Assembly: GCA_037893225.1 (NCBI GenBank)
Contig: JAZGUH010000400.1
Span: 186,001-250,000 of the forward strand
DNA from: Hippasteria phrygiana
Lineage: Eukaryota > Echinodermata > Asteroidea > Valvatida > Goniasteridae
DNA: 64,000 nt
Direction: 5' to 3'
Under the pieces are notes generated by a model. That model was not told the origin of the DNA. It did not search any database and saw only the letters and a list, made by a program, of their open reading frames with translations. Every line of letters starts with the position of its first letter. The stretch's first letter is position 1. This document shows, in pieces, positions 27,401-42,400 of this stretch. The translations under genes and the position numbers were made by a program.

Positions 27401-30400
27401 TGGTTTTCATTTGGCAAGACGAGTTGCGGCGACTTGTGATTGATGTTGATGGTGAATTTGTTTCTCTCCCCCTGCAGGAGTGCAGCCCTGCTAGGCTTCT
27501 ACAGCGTCCTGCTTGTCGTTGCTCTGCTAATGCTCTTTGGTCTGATCCTTGGTGTGGCTGGCTACGACAGCAACGTGTCGCCCTCACATCGAGGACGCTG
27601 CTCCAACTGTGGCGGCATCTTCATGAAGGCGTATGTATTTGTGTGTCAATATTTGTTACACAACTTTACTGGCCTCGGGTAAGTTTCTTTGCGAGTTTCC
27701 AGAATTTCTAGAACTCGGAAAGGAAACTGGCAGGAGTGGGATTTGAACCTGCGACCTCTGAATTACCGTATGAGCACTCTACTAACTAAGCTATCTTGCC
27801 CAGTAAGACTGTGTTTACATTGGATCCCGCAAGGGGGGATCTGATCTGACAAGGAGGATCAAAGGGGAATCAACGGCAAGTGTAAACGTGAGGTGGATCG
27901 GGGTATGATCTGGATCTGATCCCGCAATGCTTGAGTGTAAACGCAATTGGTGGATCAGACCCCACAGTTTGATGCAACCACATGCGGTATGCGCGACGCA
28001 GTGGATTATGGGAGGCCCGGAAGTCTGCGATTTTGTTATTATTGTTTTACACCGATTGAATGGCGTGCGAAAAATGACCGCAAGGTCACATCAGTTACTG
28101 CCCACACTCAATGGCCTTCCTTCTGCTGTAAATAGTGGATCGAAGCAGGATTGGGATCGAGTGTAAACGCTACACAGTTTATTTGCATTTAAGCTTCCCT
28201 GTGGTTGAATTACCAGTGTAAACATGGTGTAATCTTGTCTTGCACTTTGTCAGTATCTTTATTGCATCTTGGTCTGCTCACCGTTCTTACCTACAGTGGC
28301 GTTGGCATTGCGTTCATCTTCTTGACGTTGTTCATGCTGTTCACTATGCTGCTGTTCATCGTCGGAGGACCTCCCGATCGGCTCGTCTGTGACCCGTTGG
28401 TGTCCGGGGAACTGTTTGCTGAGGTAAGAATTTCCATGGGTTGAAATCAATTTCCTCTTTGTATGTAGTGTTGGATTCTATGAACAGAGTGCGATACTAC
28501 AGCATCTGACTCTATTTGTTTGCACTCTTTGCAGTACACATCCAGGTCCGCTGCTACAAAACTACACGTTCAGGGTTGTTTTTTTGGGAGGGGGGTGGGT
28601 GGGGGGTGCGGGGATAGGGATAGGGGAAAAATAACACATTTTCTGAAATATATGCTTGTTTCTTTGAAAGTTGGACTAGTTCTATGTGTCCGTTTTTTTG
28701 TTTTTTTGTAGCTGTCCTGGAAAGTCCTGATTATTTTCTGGGATTTTGGACCTAGAAAGTGCTGGAAAGTAAAGACATTTTTTAGCTTGTTGTAAATAAA
28801 AAGAGGTCTCTACCTTCCTGCCCGCGCTGTTTGTTTGTGTTAGTCTCTTGAGTATGGGCGACGGCCATAGCCGCGGTTTGAAAAAGAACCCCTGGCCGGT
28901 TGTCGTCTATGCGCATTCCTGCGCATACTCAACCCATTCATGTTTTTGAATAGGAGTATAATGAATAGATGGAACTTTTATAAACAAAGCTTTTATTCAC
29001 ACGAAAGGGGGGCTTCCAAGTGCAATGAATTAGGACCCCACTATTCAGTGTGGTGCCTATTGTTTGCGTTTACGTTTGGCTAAACAGCCTGTTCTTGACA
29101 TACCAGCCCCCTTTCAATAACAGCCGTACACAATGGGTTAAGACACTGTAAATGCCATTGTCTTGGGTTAGCGTTGCCTGTATGAGCTTTTTCATGGGGA
29201 CATAAAGGCCAAGTTCGGGCGGTCTGTTCTTAACACGAGTTTCCCCTTCTTGCACCCGAACGACGGGAACGCGACCCGAGAACATTGCACTCGGAACAAG
29301 ATCACACACCACCTACCAGTTGGGGGTTTACAAGAACATGACGTAATTTTACGCGACGTAGAAGACGACCAAAGATGGCGGATGATTTGACGAAGCATAA
29401 CAAAGTTGGCGTTGTTGCCTATCCCTAGCCCTTCCAAACGTTTTGAAAATAAAACTAGGGGTAAAATGCAGTCTAAATATTGTACGTGCTTCCGCTAAAT
29501 TGTTTTGCGTCTGAAATTCAGGTTTTTGAAATGAATGCTTGAATAACGTGCATGGGCGCAGCCATTACATTTTGCGTGGTTACCAATGATAGATGGCGCT
29601 CTTGGCTATTAGACGTTCTTTGGCATTCGAGCGGCCGGAACACGAACGAAGACACGAGTTGTTCTTAAGCAAACAAGAACAACTCGCCCGAACTCAGCCA
29701 AGGTGTACAATTCTTGTGTTTTCATGAGGTATAATGAAAGTGTCATTTAGGTTGTGTAGCTTTGAAGAATGTCATTATTTTTGATTGGAATATGAATAAA
29801 ATCTCCGCATTTTGTTTTATGTTTCTTCCTACAGACCATTGACAAGAAGAATGCCCTTGGCCCCGGATACTACCTTGGCAACTTTCTCTTTCAGGACAGC
29901 AACATTTCGCTCACTCTCACTGGCATTCTTGGGTAAGCTCAGCTTTTTTTCAATACCATGAAACTCAAACCATGCGTGCCAAAAATGTAGGCCGTTGTAG
30001 AAATTCCAACCGAAATTAATCCTCCATAATCATGAGGGGAACGTGCCTTTAGAGAATTCACAAATATTTTTCAAGCCAAGTGGGGAGTCCTTGAGTAAAC
30101 ACACTTAACCCTCCTGCAGCTTGATAATTCCCCTAATCACTTAACCCCATGCGTACCCCCGCCCCCTCTTTGTGTGAATGAAAGTTGAAAAAAAACTCCA
30201 TCTATTCATTATGCTCCCATTCAAGAACAATGCAATTGAAATGTGAATGGATTGCGTACGCGCAGGAATGCGCCTATATACGTCAACCGGCCAGGTGGTC
30301 TTGTTCAAACTGCGACTATAGCCATCATCCATCTTCAAGAGGTTAAATAATCAACCTCCTGTGGACAACGCAGCTGGCTGCGGCGAATTTTTCATTTCAT

Positions 30401-33400
30401 CAATATTTATTTTCCAATTCCAACAACATACAATGAGAGATGCAGATAAACATAAACATAAGGACAAATGGGAATTGGAGGCACAACCAAATGTTGAAAC
30501 ACTTTTAATGACAAACAGTAAAATTATTATCTGTTGTTATTTTACCAATTGTTACCATTCAAAAAGGAAAATAAAACATTTTACACACATAATGACTTTG
30601 ATATATCATATCACGATCTTAAGTTGCAAAAATTCAAGCAGAATCATTCAGGCCGAATCCTTATATACTCATTACAGGATTAGTGGTGATAACAATCTTA
30701 ATCCCCTGGGGTATACTGCCTACTAGAAAAGTGAGGACCTGACTAGAAAAGTCGGGTCCTAAAAACGATGAATCTCTAATAATGATTTTACTGTCTCATA
30801 AAAACCATGATGGTTATGATAATAATAGTGTAGATTTGTAAGGCGCACGTATCCACCATGATCACGGTGCTCAAGGCGCTACATTAATACCACTGCTCAT
30901 CAGGCCAATCAATCATTCCTGAAACTTCAGCTCCCTGGGGAGTATACAGCCCCGGCTGCAGGTTTAGCACACACAGGCTAATCAAACACATAACCATCAC
31001 TGCCCTCACAGGTACCCATTTATTCCTGGGTAGAGAGAAGCAACTTGTGACAGAGTGTCTTGCTCAAGGACACAAGCATCACAAACCCCCCTGCTAGACT
31101 CGAACCCACAGTCTAGAGTATCACCATGATCTTGAGTCAGTACACTTGACCACGAGGCCACAGTGTTCCACATAAAAGAAAGGATGATTCATTTATACCG
31201 CATTCTTTTATCCTGTCATTTTTGTTTATCCTTTGGTAATTCTTTTTTTAACCCTTGACCCATTCAAGTGACTGCAAAGCCAACGAGGCAGCCTACAAGG
31301 CCTTCCAGTTGAATAACTTCCTGGACGTCAATGATATTCTGGACTTCAGGAAGGTACGTACAGTTTGTTGATTTGGCAGTCAACTTGTGTCCTGGACTCC
31401 AAGTAAGTGTAGCCGAGGTGGTAGGCTACTACAAATTCTCCAGGATAAGAGGCGAGGAAACGGTTTCTTGCAAAAATGTATACAATTTATTTCTGTCTGA
31501 ATCAATTGCAAATTGTACAATAATTACGTATCAAGAAAAACGACAGCCGTATAGTGGGTCTGTCTGTAAGAAATAGAAAACAAATAAATATGTTATTCCC
31601 TTTATACAGCATTATACACCATTCATTAAATGAATTGCAAATCAATGTGATCTATTCACCTGAGGAGGGACTCAATTGTCTTATATCAGAGTTGTGGTCG
31701 AGTCCCTGCAAGTCCTTTCACAAGTCCAGTCAGAAAGCCAGTCACAAGTAACTGGGTAAACAATGACAAAGGAATGCCTTTGTCAAAGCTCATTTGAATA
31801 GCTTGTGATTGGGATAAGGAATGGATTGCTTGTGATGGACTTGCTGGGACTTGTGATGGACTCGACTACATCTCTGTCTTACATGTCAATAGCAATTGTA
31901 TATGTCTGTTCACGGTAAGAAAATACTTTAAGAAAATACTGCAATAAATGGAATGTTTAAGTTGACGAGTAAAGGCCACTCTATTACTTCCAATATGAGT
32001 ATAAGTCTAAGGCACATACAGGTACGTGTAGATACAAGTCACAGTATTTAATGAAAAGAACATACCTAAATTCAGGTTTGCCTGTGCAACCTGACGGAAC
32101 CTGCTGTACTTGGGAAAGTTCCACGATCCAAAGCTTTCAATAGATTAAAAGAATTCTAATACATACAGGGAAATATACAAACGTTCCGCACGACGCACTT
32201 CCAACATGTGCAAAATTACAGCTTTTTTTTTGGGCTTGCAACTTGACTCGGACTTGATTGCATTGTTCGGAACAGGGGAACACCCAATGTTTCAAAAAGA
32301 AACAGGTTTATTGAAATTTTAGTGCCATGACAAAACATATTTATTCTAAATTCCTATTTAACAAAAACAACAATTTGGGGTGGGGGTGAAACTTTAGTTT
32401 GTTTCAATAATTTCATCATATTTTCATCTACAACTTCGTCTACTTACTCATTTTATTGTAATATCACAGTACTGCAGTATAATGTGGAAGTGCCGTGGCC
32501 TAGTGGTTTGAAGTGGTAATTCTGCAAGTTGTTGGTTCGAGCTCGGTCCTGGGCTATAGCACTTCTACGCTTAATATGGGAAGAGGCATTATAATTGCCT
32601 TGCAGTGGACTATTTACCCATCCCAACCCTATTCATACTGTGAAGAGATCAGATTATCTTGTCTTGTTTCAGTGTGAGGGGCTGGTTCTTCCACACTTTC
32701 CTCTGTAGCCCACACCTCGAGTGGCCTTTGGCGTTGTCATGGGCGATTTGCATTAAAAAAAATAATAATAATAATTTAGGTGCTTGAAGCTCTGTTTCCT
32801 ATTCATTCTGTATTTAATTTTTATAATAATGCCTGCTTGTTTTTGGACAGTTTTATTGTTTTAAACTAAAACTGAATTGAATTGAAGTTTTTTTTAAATG
32901 CTTTAAAAAAATTAGCATTGTCTTTGTCTTCCATGTAACAGTTCATTCCGAATATCGGAGACCAGTTCGGCGATGTGACTGGTGATCTGACCAATGTTAA
33001 AATTCTCACTCCTGCGACCCGGCAGATCTTGCTCGACTTCCGAGATTCGCCGGCAGACTCCCTCGACTGGACACTCTTCCAGGATGAGGTAAAATAAAAA
33101 TCTGAAAAAAGCCTAATTATTTATATTCTTGAACCCATCTTCTTGTGACATCAAGAACTAGAACATCGTATGGGGACTATGCCTTCTCGGTTACGGCGCC
33201 CACTCTATGGAACTCTTTGCCTCAGGAAATTCGTAGCTGTCAATCTTTACATACCTTCAAATGCCTTCTTAAAACATTCCTGTTTAACTCAACTTATAAT
33301 TAGATTGCTGGTTTTGTTTCAAGTATACATACATGTACATGTATATTTAATTATTTGTAGAGTTCTGGACAGTTTCTTTTCTTCAAGCGCCTCGGAATAT

Positions 33401-36400
33401 GTCTACATAGATAGATGGCGCTTTACAAATGCTTGTATTATTATTATTATTATTAAAAACAACCCCTTGTGTTATTGATGGGGTGCTGGTATGCCAAGAA
33501 CCGGCTGTGCAGCCAAGCAATAATACAAACAATAGACACCACACTTGACAGGGGTGAGATTTGTCAGGATTTTTCCTGATTTCAGGATTTGTTGTCGGGG
33601 ATTTCAGAATTTTTTAAGAACCTCTTTTGCAATCTGGAATTCCTGAGGTGTTGTCCTAAAGGTGTTTTTACCTGTAAAAGTGGATATAGACCAATAAAAA
33701 CGGATATTTTAAGGGGGTGCCTTTAGGCAAATGTTTATCTGGGGTCCTCGTGGATTTGTCGTGTTTTTTTTTTTGGATTTCGTGGAATTTTCATTTTTGG
33801 CCAATCTCATCCCCTGACTTGAGTAGAGTGGTCCTATTCATCGCACTTGGGACCCCCCCTTTTGTGTGAATGAAAGCTTTGTTTGAAAAAGCTCCATCTA
33901 TTCATAACACTCCCATTCAAGAACAATATAGTTGAAATATGAATGGATTAAGTATGTGCAGGAGTGCGCATATAGATGACAGCCATCCTAGTGGTCTTTT
34001 TCAAACCGTGGCTATGGCTGTCGTCCGTATCCAAGAGGTTAATGAACCAATGGACTCGCATTCCATCAGTTTGAGCAGGAGTTCGTTAATTTACATGAGT
34101 ATGCGGAGTAATTTAGTGCAGTCATTATACAACACTACGAAAAGATGTAAGAGGGAAACAGTTTCCCTGTTACGTCAGAGCCATACCCTTTTTTATTGAA
34201 GTTTCCCAATACAAGGCTAAAAGCCACTCTAGGTAAAGGCTACAACTGAGTTGGTGCGGTTGGCCACATTTCAGGTTGCCAGCCCTACCACCTTAAAGAA
34301 GTTTTCCCAAGTTTCAGACCCTATAGACCCAAGCAGGGTAACTTCCATACTTGAATAAGGAGGACGGCCATAACTGCGGTTTGAAAAAGACCACCTGGCT
34401 GGTTGACTTCTTAAGGCGCATTCCTGCAAATGCTCAATCCATTAATGTTTCAACTATATTGTTCTTGAATCGGAGTGTAATGAATAGATGGAGCTTTTTC
34501 AAACAAAGCTTTCATTCACACGGAAGGGGGGGACGGGGGCTCCAAGTGTGATGAATTGGATAATTCTATTCAGTGTGGTGCCTATTGTTTGCATTTACGC
34601 TTAGTTGCACAGCCCTGTTCTTGGCATACCAGCCCCCATCAATAACCGCCGGACACATGGGGTTAAAAGAGTATATAACTTGACATATAGTAAAACGGCG
34701 CACTTTGTGTCTCAACTTTATAGAATGACCCAGACGCCAGTAACTTATATCTGTTTATCAACAGCTGGCTAAGGATCTGACCAATGATGTCAACGACCCT
34801 AATGATCTATCAGTACTTGCTGGCCTCATCAGTTCATATGCCATGACAAATCTGATCGGAGTAAGTTTGTATTTCTTTTTCAGACATTAAAGTTGCTACG
34901 TCTGTGATTTCAATTTAATTGAATAATTAAATGATTGGTGTCGCTTTCTCTGTACAACTTTTTTTTAAAGACGGACGCTTGCACGGGTGGACCTATCACA
35001 AACATAAACTTCTGCAATTTCTTTCAGACTTTGTTTGTGGACTACATGTTTTCTACAAGAAAGCGATGCGAGTGTAGTATAATTATGTCTTCAACCTCGG
35101 CTCAAAATTTTGGATACACTCCAGCAATGTAGGCAATCTCTGGACCAGACTTTTCTCTACAAATGTGTCAACTCTTATTATACTTGTAAATTGATTTCTT
35201 GTTTTCCTTTGAAAATTCCCCGTTCCAATCTCCGAAATCCTGATGTGTTCATGTTCCTTGTAACGTGGTCAATGCTACAAAAAAAAGGGTTCTTTCACCG
35301 GTTGACTTCATTATTCAATTCCATTTCTCACGACAGTCGAAATATTTATATTCTTAGCCAGCCCTATTTTAGTTTTAAATCCTGAGTTAGGCAAACTTTA
35401 CAGAGGCTGGGATTGAAGCGTCGGGTCCAGAGTGTGCCTTTTTCATATCTGCTGAATTGGTTTTTCACTGTTTTTATGACCAAATACTTTTTAATGTGAT
35501 ATGTTGTATTTATTTTACCGTTTATATATTTTAACACTAATCTATATCCATCCATTTTGGCGTTGTTGGATGCTGAATAAAATGCAATAAACAAAATGTG
35601 AAGGACTTTGTTAAAGACCAAGCAAAGTTTGAACTTAATCGTTGTACATATGTTGCCACAGGCTCAGGCTGCTACCTTTGCAGGCTTTGCCACAACCCTG
35701 AACAGCATTCAGGGTGACATTGCAACACTTCTGACTCAGAGGGTAAGCTTGCGTCATTCACTATATCTCGTTTAAAGATGCAGTCTTTTATAAAGATCCA
35801 ACTTAGCTCTCCATCACACTCGTATTCTTCTTTGACTGAAGGGCCAATTTTAAGATGTTGTGTTTAAAGATGCGACTTCTCGCTTCATCACACTCGCATC
35901 TTGCTTGGCGTGGAGTGTCAAATTTTTAAAAGTTGTTTACAGTTAACGGTCAGCCGAACCATAAAAACCTAAGCTGCTGTTGCACTCTATCGCAGTCCCA
36001 CCCGACAAAATGAATTTATAATGTAAGCATTATACATGCACCTAGATGGTGCTACATATACTGTATCATTGTTACCCCTGTTCATCAAGCCTTTAAATTA
36101 TTCCTCAGACCATCTCAGCTCCCTGGGGAGTATATGACCCTTTTGCTTTATTTTGGTGGGAAAACTGCTTCAAGAGGAATATTAATTCGTACCACTTGTA
36201 TCTTTAATTGTATTTTTTGTAGCTCCGTACCTCGAGTGGCTGTTAGCCATGTTCGGGGCGAACTTGGGGGAAAACAAAAATTGCCAGTACCCTTTTACAC
36301 CTAGGCGGAGGAAGGCAATAAATGACAATGTGTCTAGCTCAAGGATACACATTGTGGAAGGATTTACATTAATACTACCCTTGATAACAGCTGTCTAAAC

Positions 36401-39400
36401 ATTCAACATAACCTGCTATTTCAAGATTTATGTCAGGAAATCCGTAAAAACATGAGACAAAAATTATCATGTATGAACACTAAGCGACCATACATTGTGC
36501 CAAGAACATATAAAATATAAGCTTTCTTCTCTGATACTGCATGGAAATCACCTGATAAAAGTCTCAAAATTAAAGGTGTTATGTGTTTATACAGTTCTGA
36601 ACATGAATGGATGGTTATTTTCCAGCATTTTGAAGGTTCTGACTGATTTTAGTGGGGTATTGAAGTAAAATGTTTCCCCAAGTACCACAATCCCCAAGAT
36701 GGCTGGACTCAAACCCACGTCAAGGGCCACAAATCACATCCTGCATTGACACTAAATGATTTTTCTTTTCTAGGACATGTTGTCTACACAAATTACAAAT
36801 CTGGAGACTGTGACGAGCACCGTAGATGTGAGTATTTCTTGTCTGTATGTGGTACGAGTTTGATGTGATTGTTTCTTGTCCACGAAGTGCCAAGTATTCG
36901 GAGGTTGAACTTTTTATGAGGAGGATGAATAACCTGATTCATTTTAATAAATCGTCAAACAAAACCACAAGGGTTGTCGCAGGTTCGAATCCCGCTCTTT
37001 CCAGTTTTCTTTGTTCACTTTGAAAATTCAGTTTAAGAAATGTCACTGGATCCTACAAATTGAAGCCTTCAAAGCATTTTTTAAATGGAACAAACTTCTT
37101 ACACATTCTCCTTTTCAACCAACTCTTGAGGGTGAAATCTTAGGTTGAAACAACCATTCAGCAAGCAGTCGGCTGCTTTTTCTGCTTGAGTGGTTAATGC
37201 TTGACTGAACAAAGAATGTGGTACTGGGGGAAGATAAGCCAATAAATAATGCGGTAAAGAAAGGGTTACTGTTTTCAAATGTTAATGTTTAAATGTTGTT
37301 TTGTTTGTAATATCCACATAATGTGTCTAGGCATGAACATTGTCTTGTATGTTTTTGGATGTTTAAAGTTTCCTTGTCCTCTTGTTCTAGACCCTTGTGA
37401 ATGCAACTATTGATGCTGCTGACATGGCCCAGACATACCTGGACACCGACGGCCCTACAGCCATCGGACGGGTGAGTTTGACAGGATTGATATACAACCC
37501 GGACTGTTAATCCTAGGTTTTAACCCTTCCCAGACTAATGTCGAGTTTAACTTGACATGACAGAACCACCCCTGCTGCTTAGCAATATTCATCTGTTGTA
37601 CATGTCAGTGGCGGATCTAGGGGGGGGGGGGGGGGTTTGGGGGTTTAAACCCCCCTTGGGCTGAAAAAAATTAGAAATAACCAGTGTCGGGTGTCGAAAA
37701 TTCGGCACGCTGGGGTGTGATAGGCCAATCACCTCAGGTAAACCCCCCCTTAGTTAAAACCTAGATCCGCCCCTGCATGTAGCTGTAGCTACAGAAGCTT
37801 ATGCCAATTTTTTTAAAATTAGTTGGTCTTTAGTGCTACCTTTAATAATTATCTGTATCTAGCTAACTAACACAGCTGTAAACAACTTTGTTTAGTATTT
37901 AATTGACAAGAAACCACACACAAAATATTAAAAAAAAAACCTTACACTCATTCACCACTTCTCAACCAACTGTAGTTTTTGTGTTTTGGCTGTCCATACT
38001 TCATCTACATGCCACATTTCTTGAAAATGATGGCGCACCAGGTGCCGTGATTTCACAGGATGCTTGAGACTATCAAGTGATAATACAGTAGTTTTGTTTT
38101 TTAACCCTAACCCACCTCAATCTTCCAAAATCCTCCTTGCAGTTTTTGAGGATTTTGGAGGATTGAGGAGGATTGAGGATGAATGGTATTTCAAGAAGAA
38201 AAAAGGATTTTGGAGGATTGAGGATGAATAGTGTTTCAAGTGGAGGATTGCTGAGGATTGAGGATGAATGGTGTTTCAAGTGGAGGATTGTGGAGGATTG
38301 AGGATGAATGGTGTTTAAAGCACAGGAGGATTTTGGAGGATTGAGGATGGTTACTAACAAAAAGGGTCTAGGGGGTTAGGGTTAATGTTTGTCCCTGTGT
38401 GAATGGCCAGTTAGGAAATCCAGTCCCACCACCTTGATGGGTATAAACCCAGGATTTCATTTTAATGTCTTGTATATCTTTAAATATCTTGTCCTTCAGG
38501 AAGTCAGTGACTATCAGGACAGGATCTTGGGCTACCCAGACCAGTTTGCTGCCTATGCCCTGGATCAGGTAAACACCACAAGCCAATTGACCTATGGCCG
38601 TTTACGAGTTAATAACCATGCCCCTTAATAGACAACCCTATGGGAATTTTGTGTGGTAATTTTTGTTTGTCTCAGATTTTGCGCGTTCCACGTGGAATTA
38701 TAATTGAAGTGATTGGACAATAATTCACAAGCTGCGGTGACGCGATTCGACCGCGATTGGTCGATTGTGTTGAGCTTCTAAGTGAAAAACTTGGCAAAAC
38801 AAAGAACGAAATTTACTTTAATAGCAGAAACAGGTCACCAGCCAAAATAATGTAGGATGTGTCTTGTTAACGTTTTGCTTAACATGCAAATTTTCTAAGC
38901 AACATTTTCTGCTAAGCGACTTCATTTTTCTATGGAAGTTGACCAATACAAGGCTAAAAGCCACTCTAGGTAAAGGGCTACAACAGAAGAGGTGGTTGGG
39001 TTGGCCACATTTTAGGTTGCCAGCCCTACCACCCTTACAGTTTTCCTGGGTCCAGATCTAAATAGAGGATAAATCTTCAATAGATATCAAAACAATTCTC
39101 TCAATTTTCAGACCTATGGACCCAGGCGGGGTAACTTTCACCGTCGGTGAGACAAACTCACCTCCCCCCCTTTAAAGCTTCGTGAAATTGCTAAGCAAGC
39201 TTGTGTGCTTACCAATGCACCCTTTAAAGCTTCGTGAAATTGTTAAGCAAGCTTGTGTGCTTACCAACGCAATGAAATTGGCACACAGGGCTGTAATCCT
39301 ATCAGTGTTGTCATTTTGCCCTGTTTTGGAAACGGTCGCCCATTGTATCATAACTGACTCAACACCTCCTCACTCCACTCAGCTTTTCCAAAATATGTTT

Positions 39401-42400
39401 GTGTGGGAAACAAACTGACCTGTCACAGTTCTTCTTCTACCCAGAACAACAGTCTATGCCAATAGCTTTTTTTTGCCTCGTTCTGTATCTCTATGGAATT
39501 CTTTGCCTGGTGCATGTTTCCCTTCATCGTAGGATCTTTCCTGCTTCAAGAGGAATATTAATTCCTACCTCTTGTATCTTTGATTCTTTTTCTTTTTGTA
39601 GCTCCATACCTTTAGTGGCTTTTGTAATTAAACAATAAAAAAACTATGCATTAGCTAGTCATAGGATCTGTGACATTCTAAACCTTGGACAAAAACTTCA
39701 AAATCGTGCAAGCGCCCAATTTGTTCATTGAAATGGAATACGTAAATGCATGTCAGATGCAAGTGTGACTCAACTGCAGGCATAATGTGGTCTGTACATT
39801 CAGGCACATTCATCAGTACATTCGTCAGAAAAGTTGTCTCAGACAAATCCTAAAAAATACATGTAGACAACTCAGGTCAGAGATGTGTGTAGCAAATGCT
39901 TTTTAAGTGGTTGTGTATGTATATGTTATATTGCGCGCGTATATGTGATATCGCGCGCGTATTTGTCATATTGTGCGCGTATTTGTCATATTGCGCGCGT
40001 ATTTGTCATATTGCGCGCGTATTTGTCATATTGCGCGCGTATTTGTCATATTGCGCGCGTATTTGTCATATTGCGCGCGTATGTATTATATTGCGCGCGT
40101 ATGTGTTATATTGCGCGCGTATGTGTTATATTGCGCGTGTATGTGTTATATTGTACGTGCACTGTATATATCTCCGAGGACAAGAGAAGAAAGGAAAAAA
40201 CACAAAGAAACCTTTCAGTCCTCGAACGTAGAGTCTTTTGTTGAAATCGGTCCTCGAACGTAAGGATACGTGCTTAGTCTATGGGGTTGGTTATATTAAA
40301 GGAACAATAGGAAACACAAAGCATTGTCCTCGGACGTATTGGGGAAGTACGACTGTGTGCGCGTGTATGTGTTATATTGCGCGTGTATGTGTTATATTGC
40401 ACGTGCACTGTATATATCTCCGAGGACAAGAGAAGAAAGGAACCACAAAGAAACCTTTCAGTCCTCGAACGTAGAGTCTTTTGTTGAAATCGGTCCTCGA
40501 ACGTAAGGATACGTGCTTAGTCTATGGGGGTTGGTTATATTAAAGGAACAATAGGAAACACAAAGCATTGTCCTCGGACGTATTGGGGAAGTACGACTAC
40601 ATGTGCGTGTATGTGTTATATTGCGCGTGTATGTGTTATATTGAGTTTGTATAGCTATTCAAACCGTGGACCTTTAACAAAGAGGACAATAGGGTCCACG
40701 ATTGAGTCAAGGTCCACGATTGAAAATCGTGTACAAAACATATGGGAGGCCTTCCGAAAAAGTTAAAGTATAAACAAAAGAGGAACAATGGGAGGTCCGC
40801 GATTGCTGGTGTTTACACACTTGTCTGCGCGTGTATGTGTTGCGCTTGTATATGTTATATTGCGCGTGTATATGTTAAATTTTTATTTTGAGATTCCTTC
40901 CAAATGACTGTAGTTATACATCAGATATTCTTTTGAGATGTAGATTTCCTTTATTTTGTATGAAATCAGACGGGAAAGTTTCCTATGTTTTTTCCAGATC
41001 CAGACGCAGATCGGGAAGTGCCGTCCTGTGTATAATGTCTGGACCTCAACCACCAACAGCTTCTGTCGAGGATTCCTGGAGTCAGTGGTAAGAATGAAAT
41101 ACATATATGTTGTCTCTGTTCATGGCAGCTGTAAGTGACTTTCAGTTTCCAAATAATAAAAAATAATTCAAGTCCGAAAAATTCATTTTCTAATTAAATT
41201 GCTAATTTGTGAGCATTAGATGAGTTATGAGCTTTCTGATGTGATATTCCACTCAAGAATCGATTGAAGATAAAGTAACACGGTTAGTGAGTGTCAATTT
41301 CTGCAATAGGAGTGGATATTCCTATTCTTACAGTGGTAATGTATAGGGCAATCATCGCACGTAAAGTTAAGACCAAACAGTGTAGTAAGCATTTATTTTG
41401 TTCAAAAATACCGTTTTCCGCAATTATTCGTCTGTAGGAGGAAATCCATTGAATAATAAGCCAGTTCGGTATTTCTACTGCAAATGTGCACGATGACATT
41501 TTATCCCGAATGACCTGCGTGACCTAACGCGCGCGTGTGAACACAAAAGGTGGTCGCACAACGCGCACGTGTTAAATTAAATCAGAATTGGCATTTGCGT
41601 AATATGCCGTGACATCACATCAGCAATTTTATCCCGAATAACCTTTGACCTTTGAGATACCGAACTGGCTTATTGAAATTTGCAGCCAGAGGCGAGGCAG
41701 ACATGGCAATTTTAAAGGAGAGGCCTAATATTGTAAAGTTGTTGTCCTGGAAAACTAATCCGGCGTATTTCTTTTTGAATTTTCAAAGTGAACAAAAGAA
41801 AACTGGCAGGAGCGGGATTTGAAACTTTTGAACTCTACGATACAACCTGGGAAGTGACATTGTGGGGATCACTCAATGAGGATATGACTTGTAATATCAT
41901 AAAACAGACCACAAGGGAAACTGACTAGTTAATTTTAATGAATTTTCAAAATTGAACAAAGAAAACTGTTCCTCACAAATCTCGCTTCTTATGTTGTATT
42001 GTGAAGTTGGAGCCTGATCCCTGGCTATACGGCATTATGGGTTTATGACTTTTGACTAGCGCCCCCCGAACAAAGATACTGACAATTTGGGAGACCGCCA
42101 ACATAGGGCAAGATAGCTCAGTTGGTAGAGCGCCAGTACGGTATTCCGAAAGTCGCAGGTTCAAATCCCGCTCTGGCCAGTTTTCTTTGTTCACTTTGAA
42201 AATTCATTCAACATCACCTAGTCAGTTTTCCTTGTGGTTTGTTTGACGATATATTTCTTGTTCTTGTTATGATAAGCTGTTGTACTCCTCCCCCATGCTA
42301 CAGAGGACTGATTAGTCTAAAACTGTAACTTCCTTCGTCATCTTCTATCATGGGACCCCACTGGAAATAAGTCGAGAGACTTTCGTGGGCTATCCCGGCT

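Noticed and set aside
28254..28296. Earlier acceptor (TTTGTCAG) for the TM4 exon
   Set aside because: It would bring in the wrong phase relative to the TM3 exon; the AG at 28295-28296 restores the TM4 frame.
39885..40263. Open frames of 96-119 codons with repeating YCARICHIARV-like peptides
   Set aside because: Products of the 20-bp minisatellite in three frames; no gene structure.
42100..42180. Possible functional tRNA gene
   Set aside because: The same sequence recurs several times in the window, in both orientations and with a shared 3' tail, which marks it as a tRNA-derived SINE. No perfect cloverleaf could be drawn.
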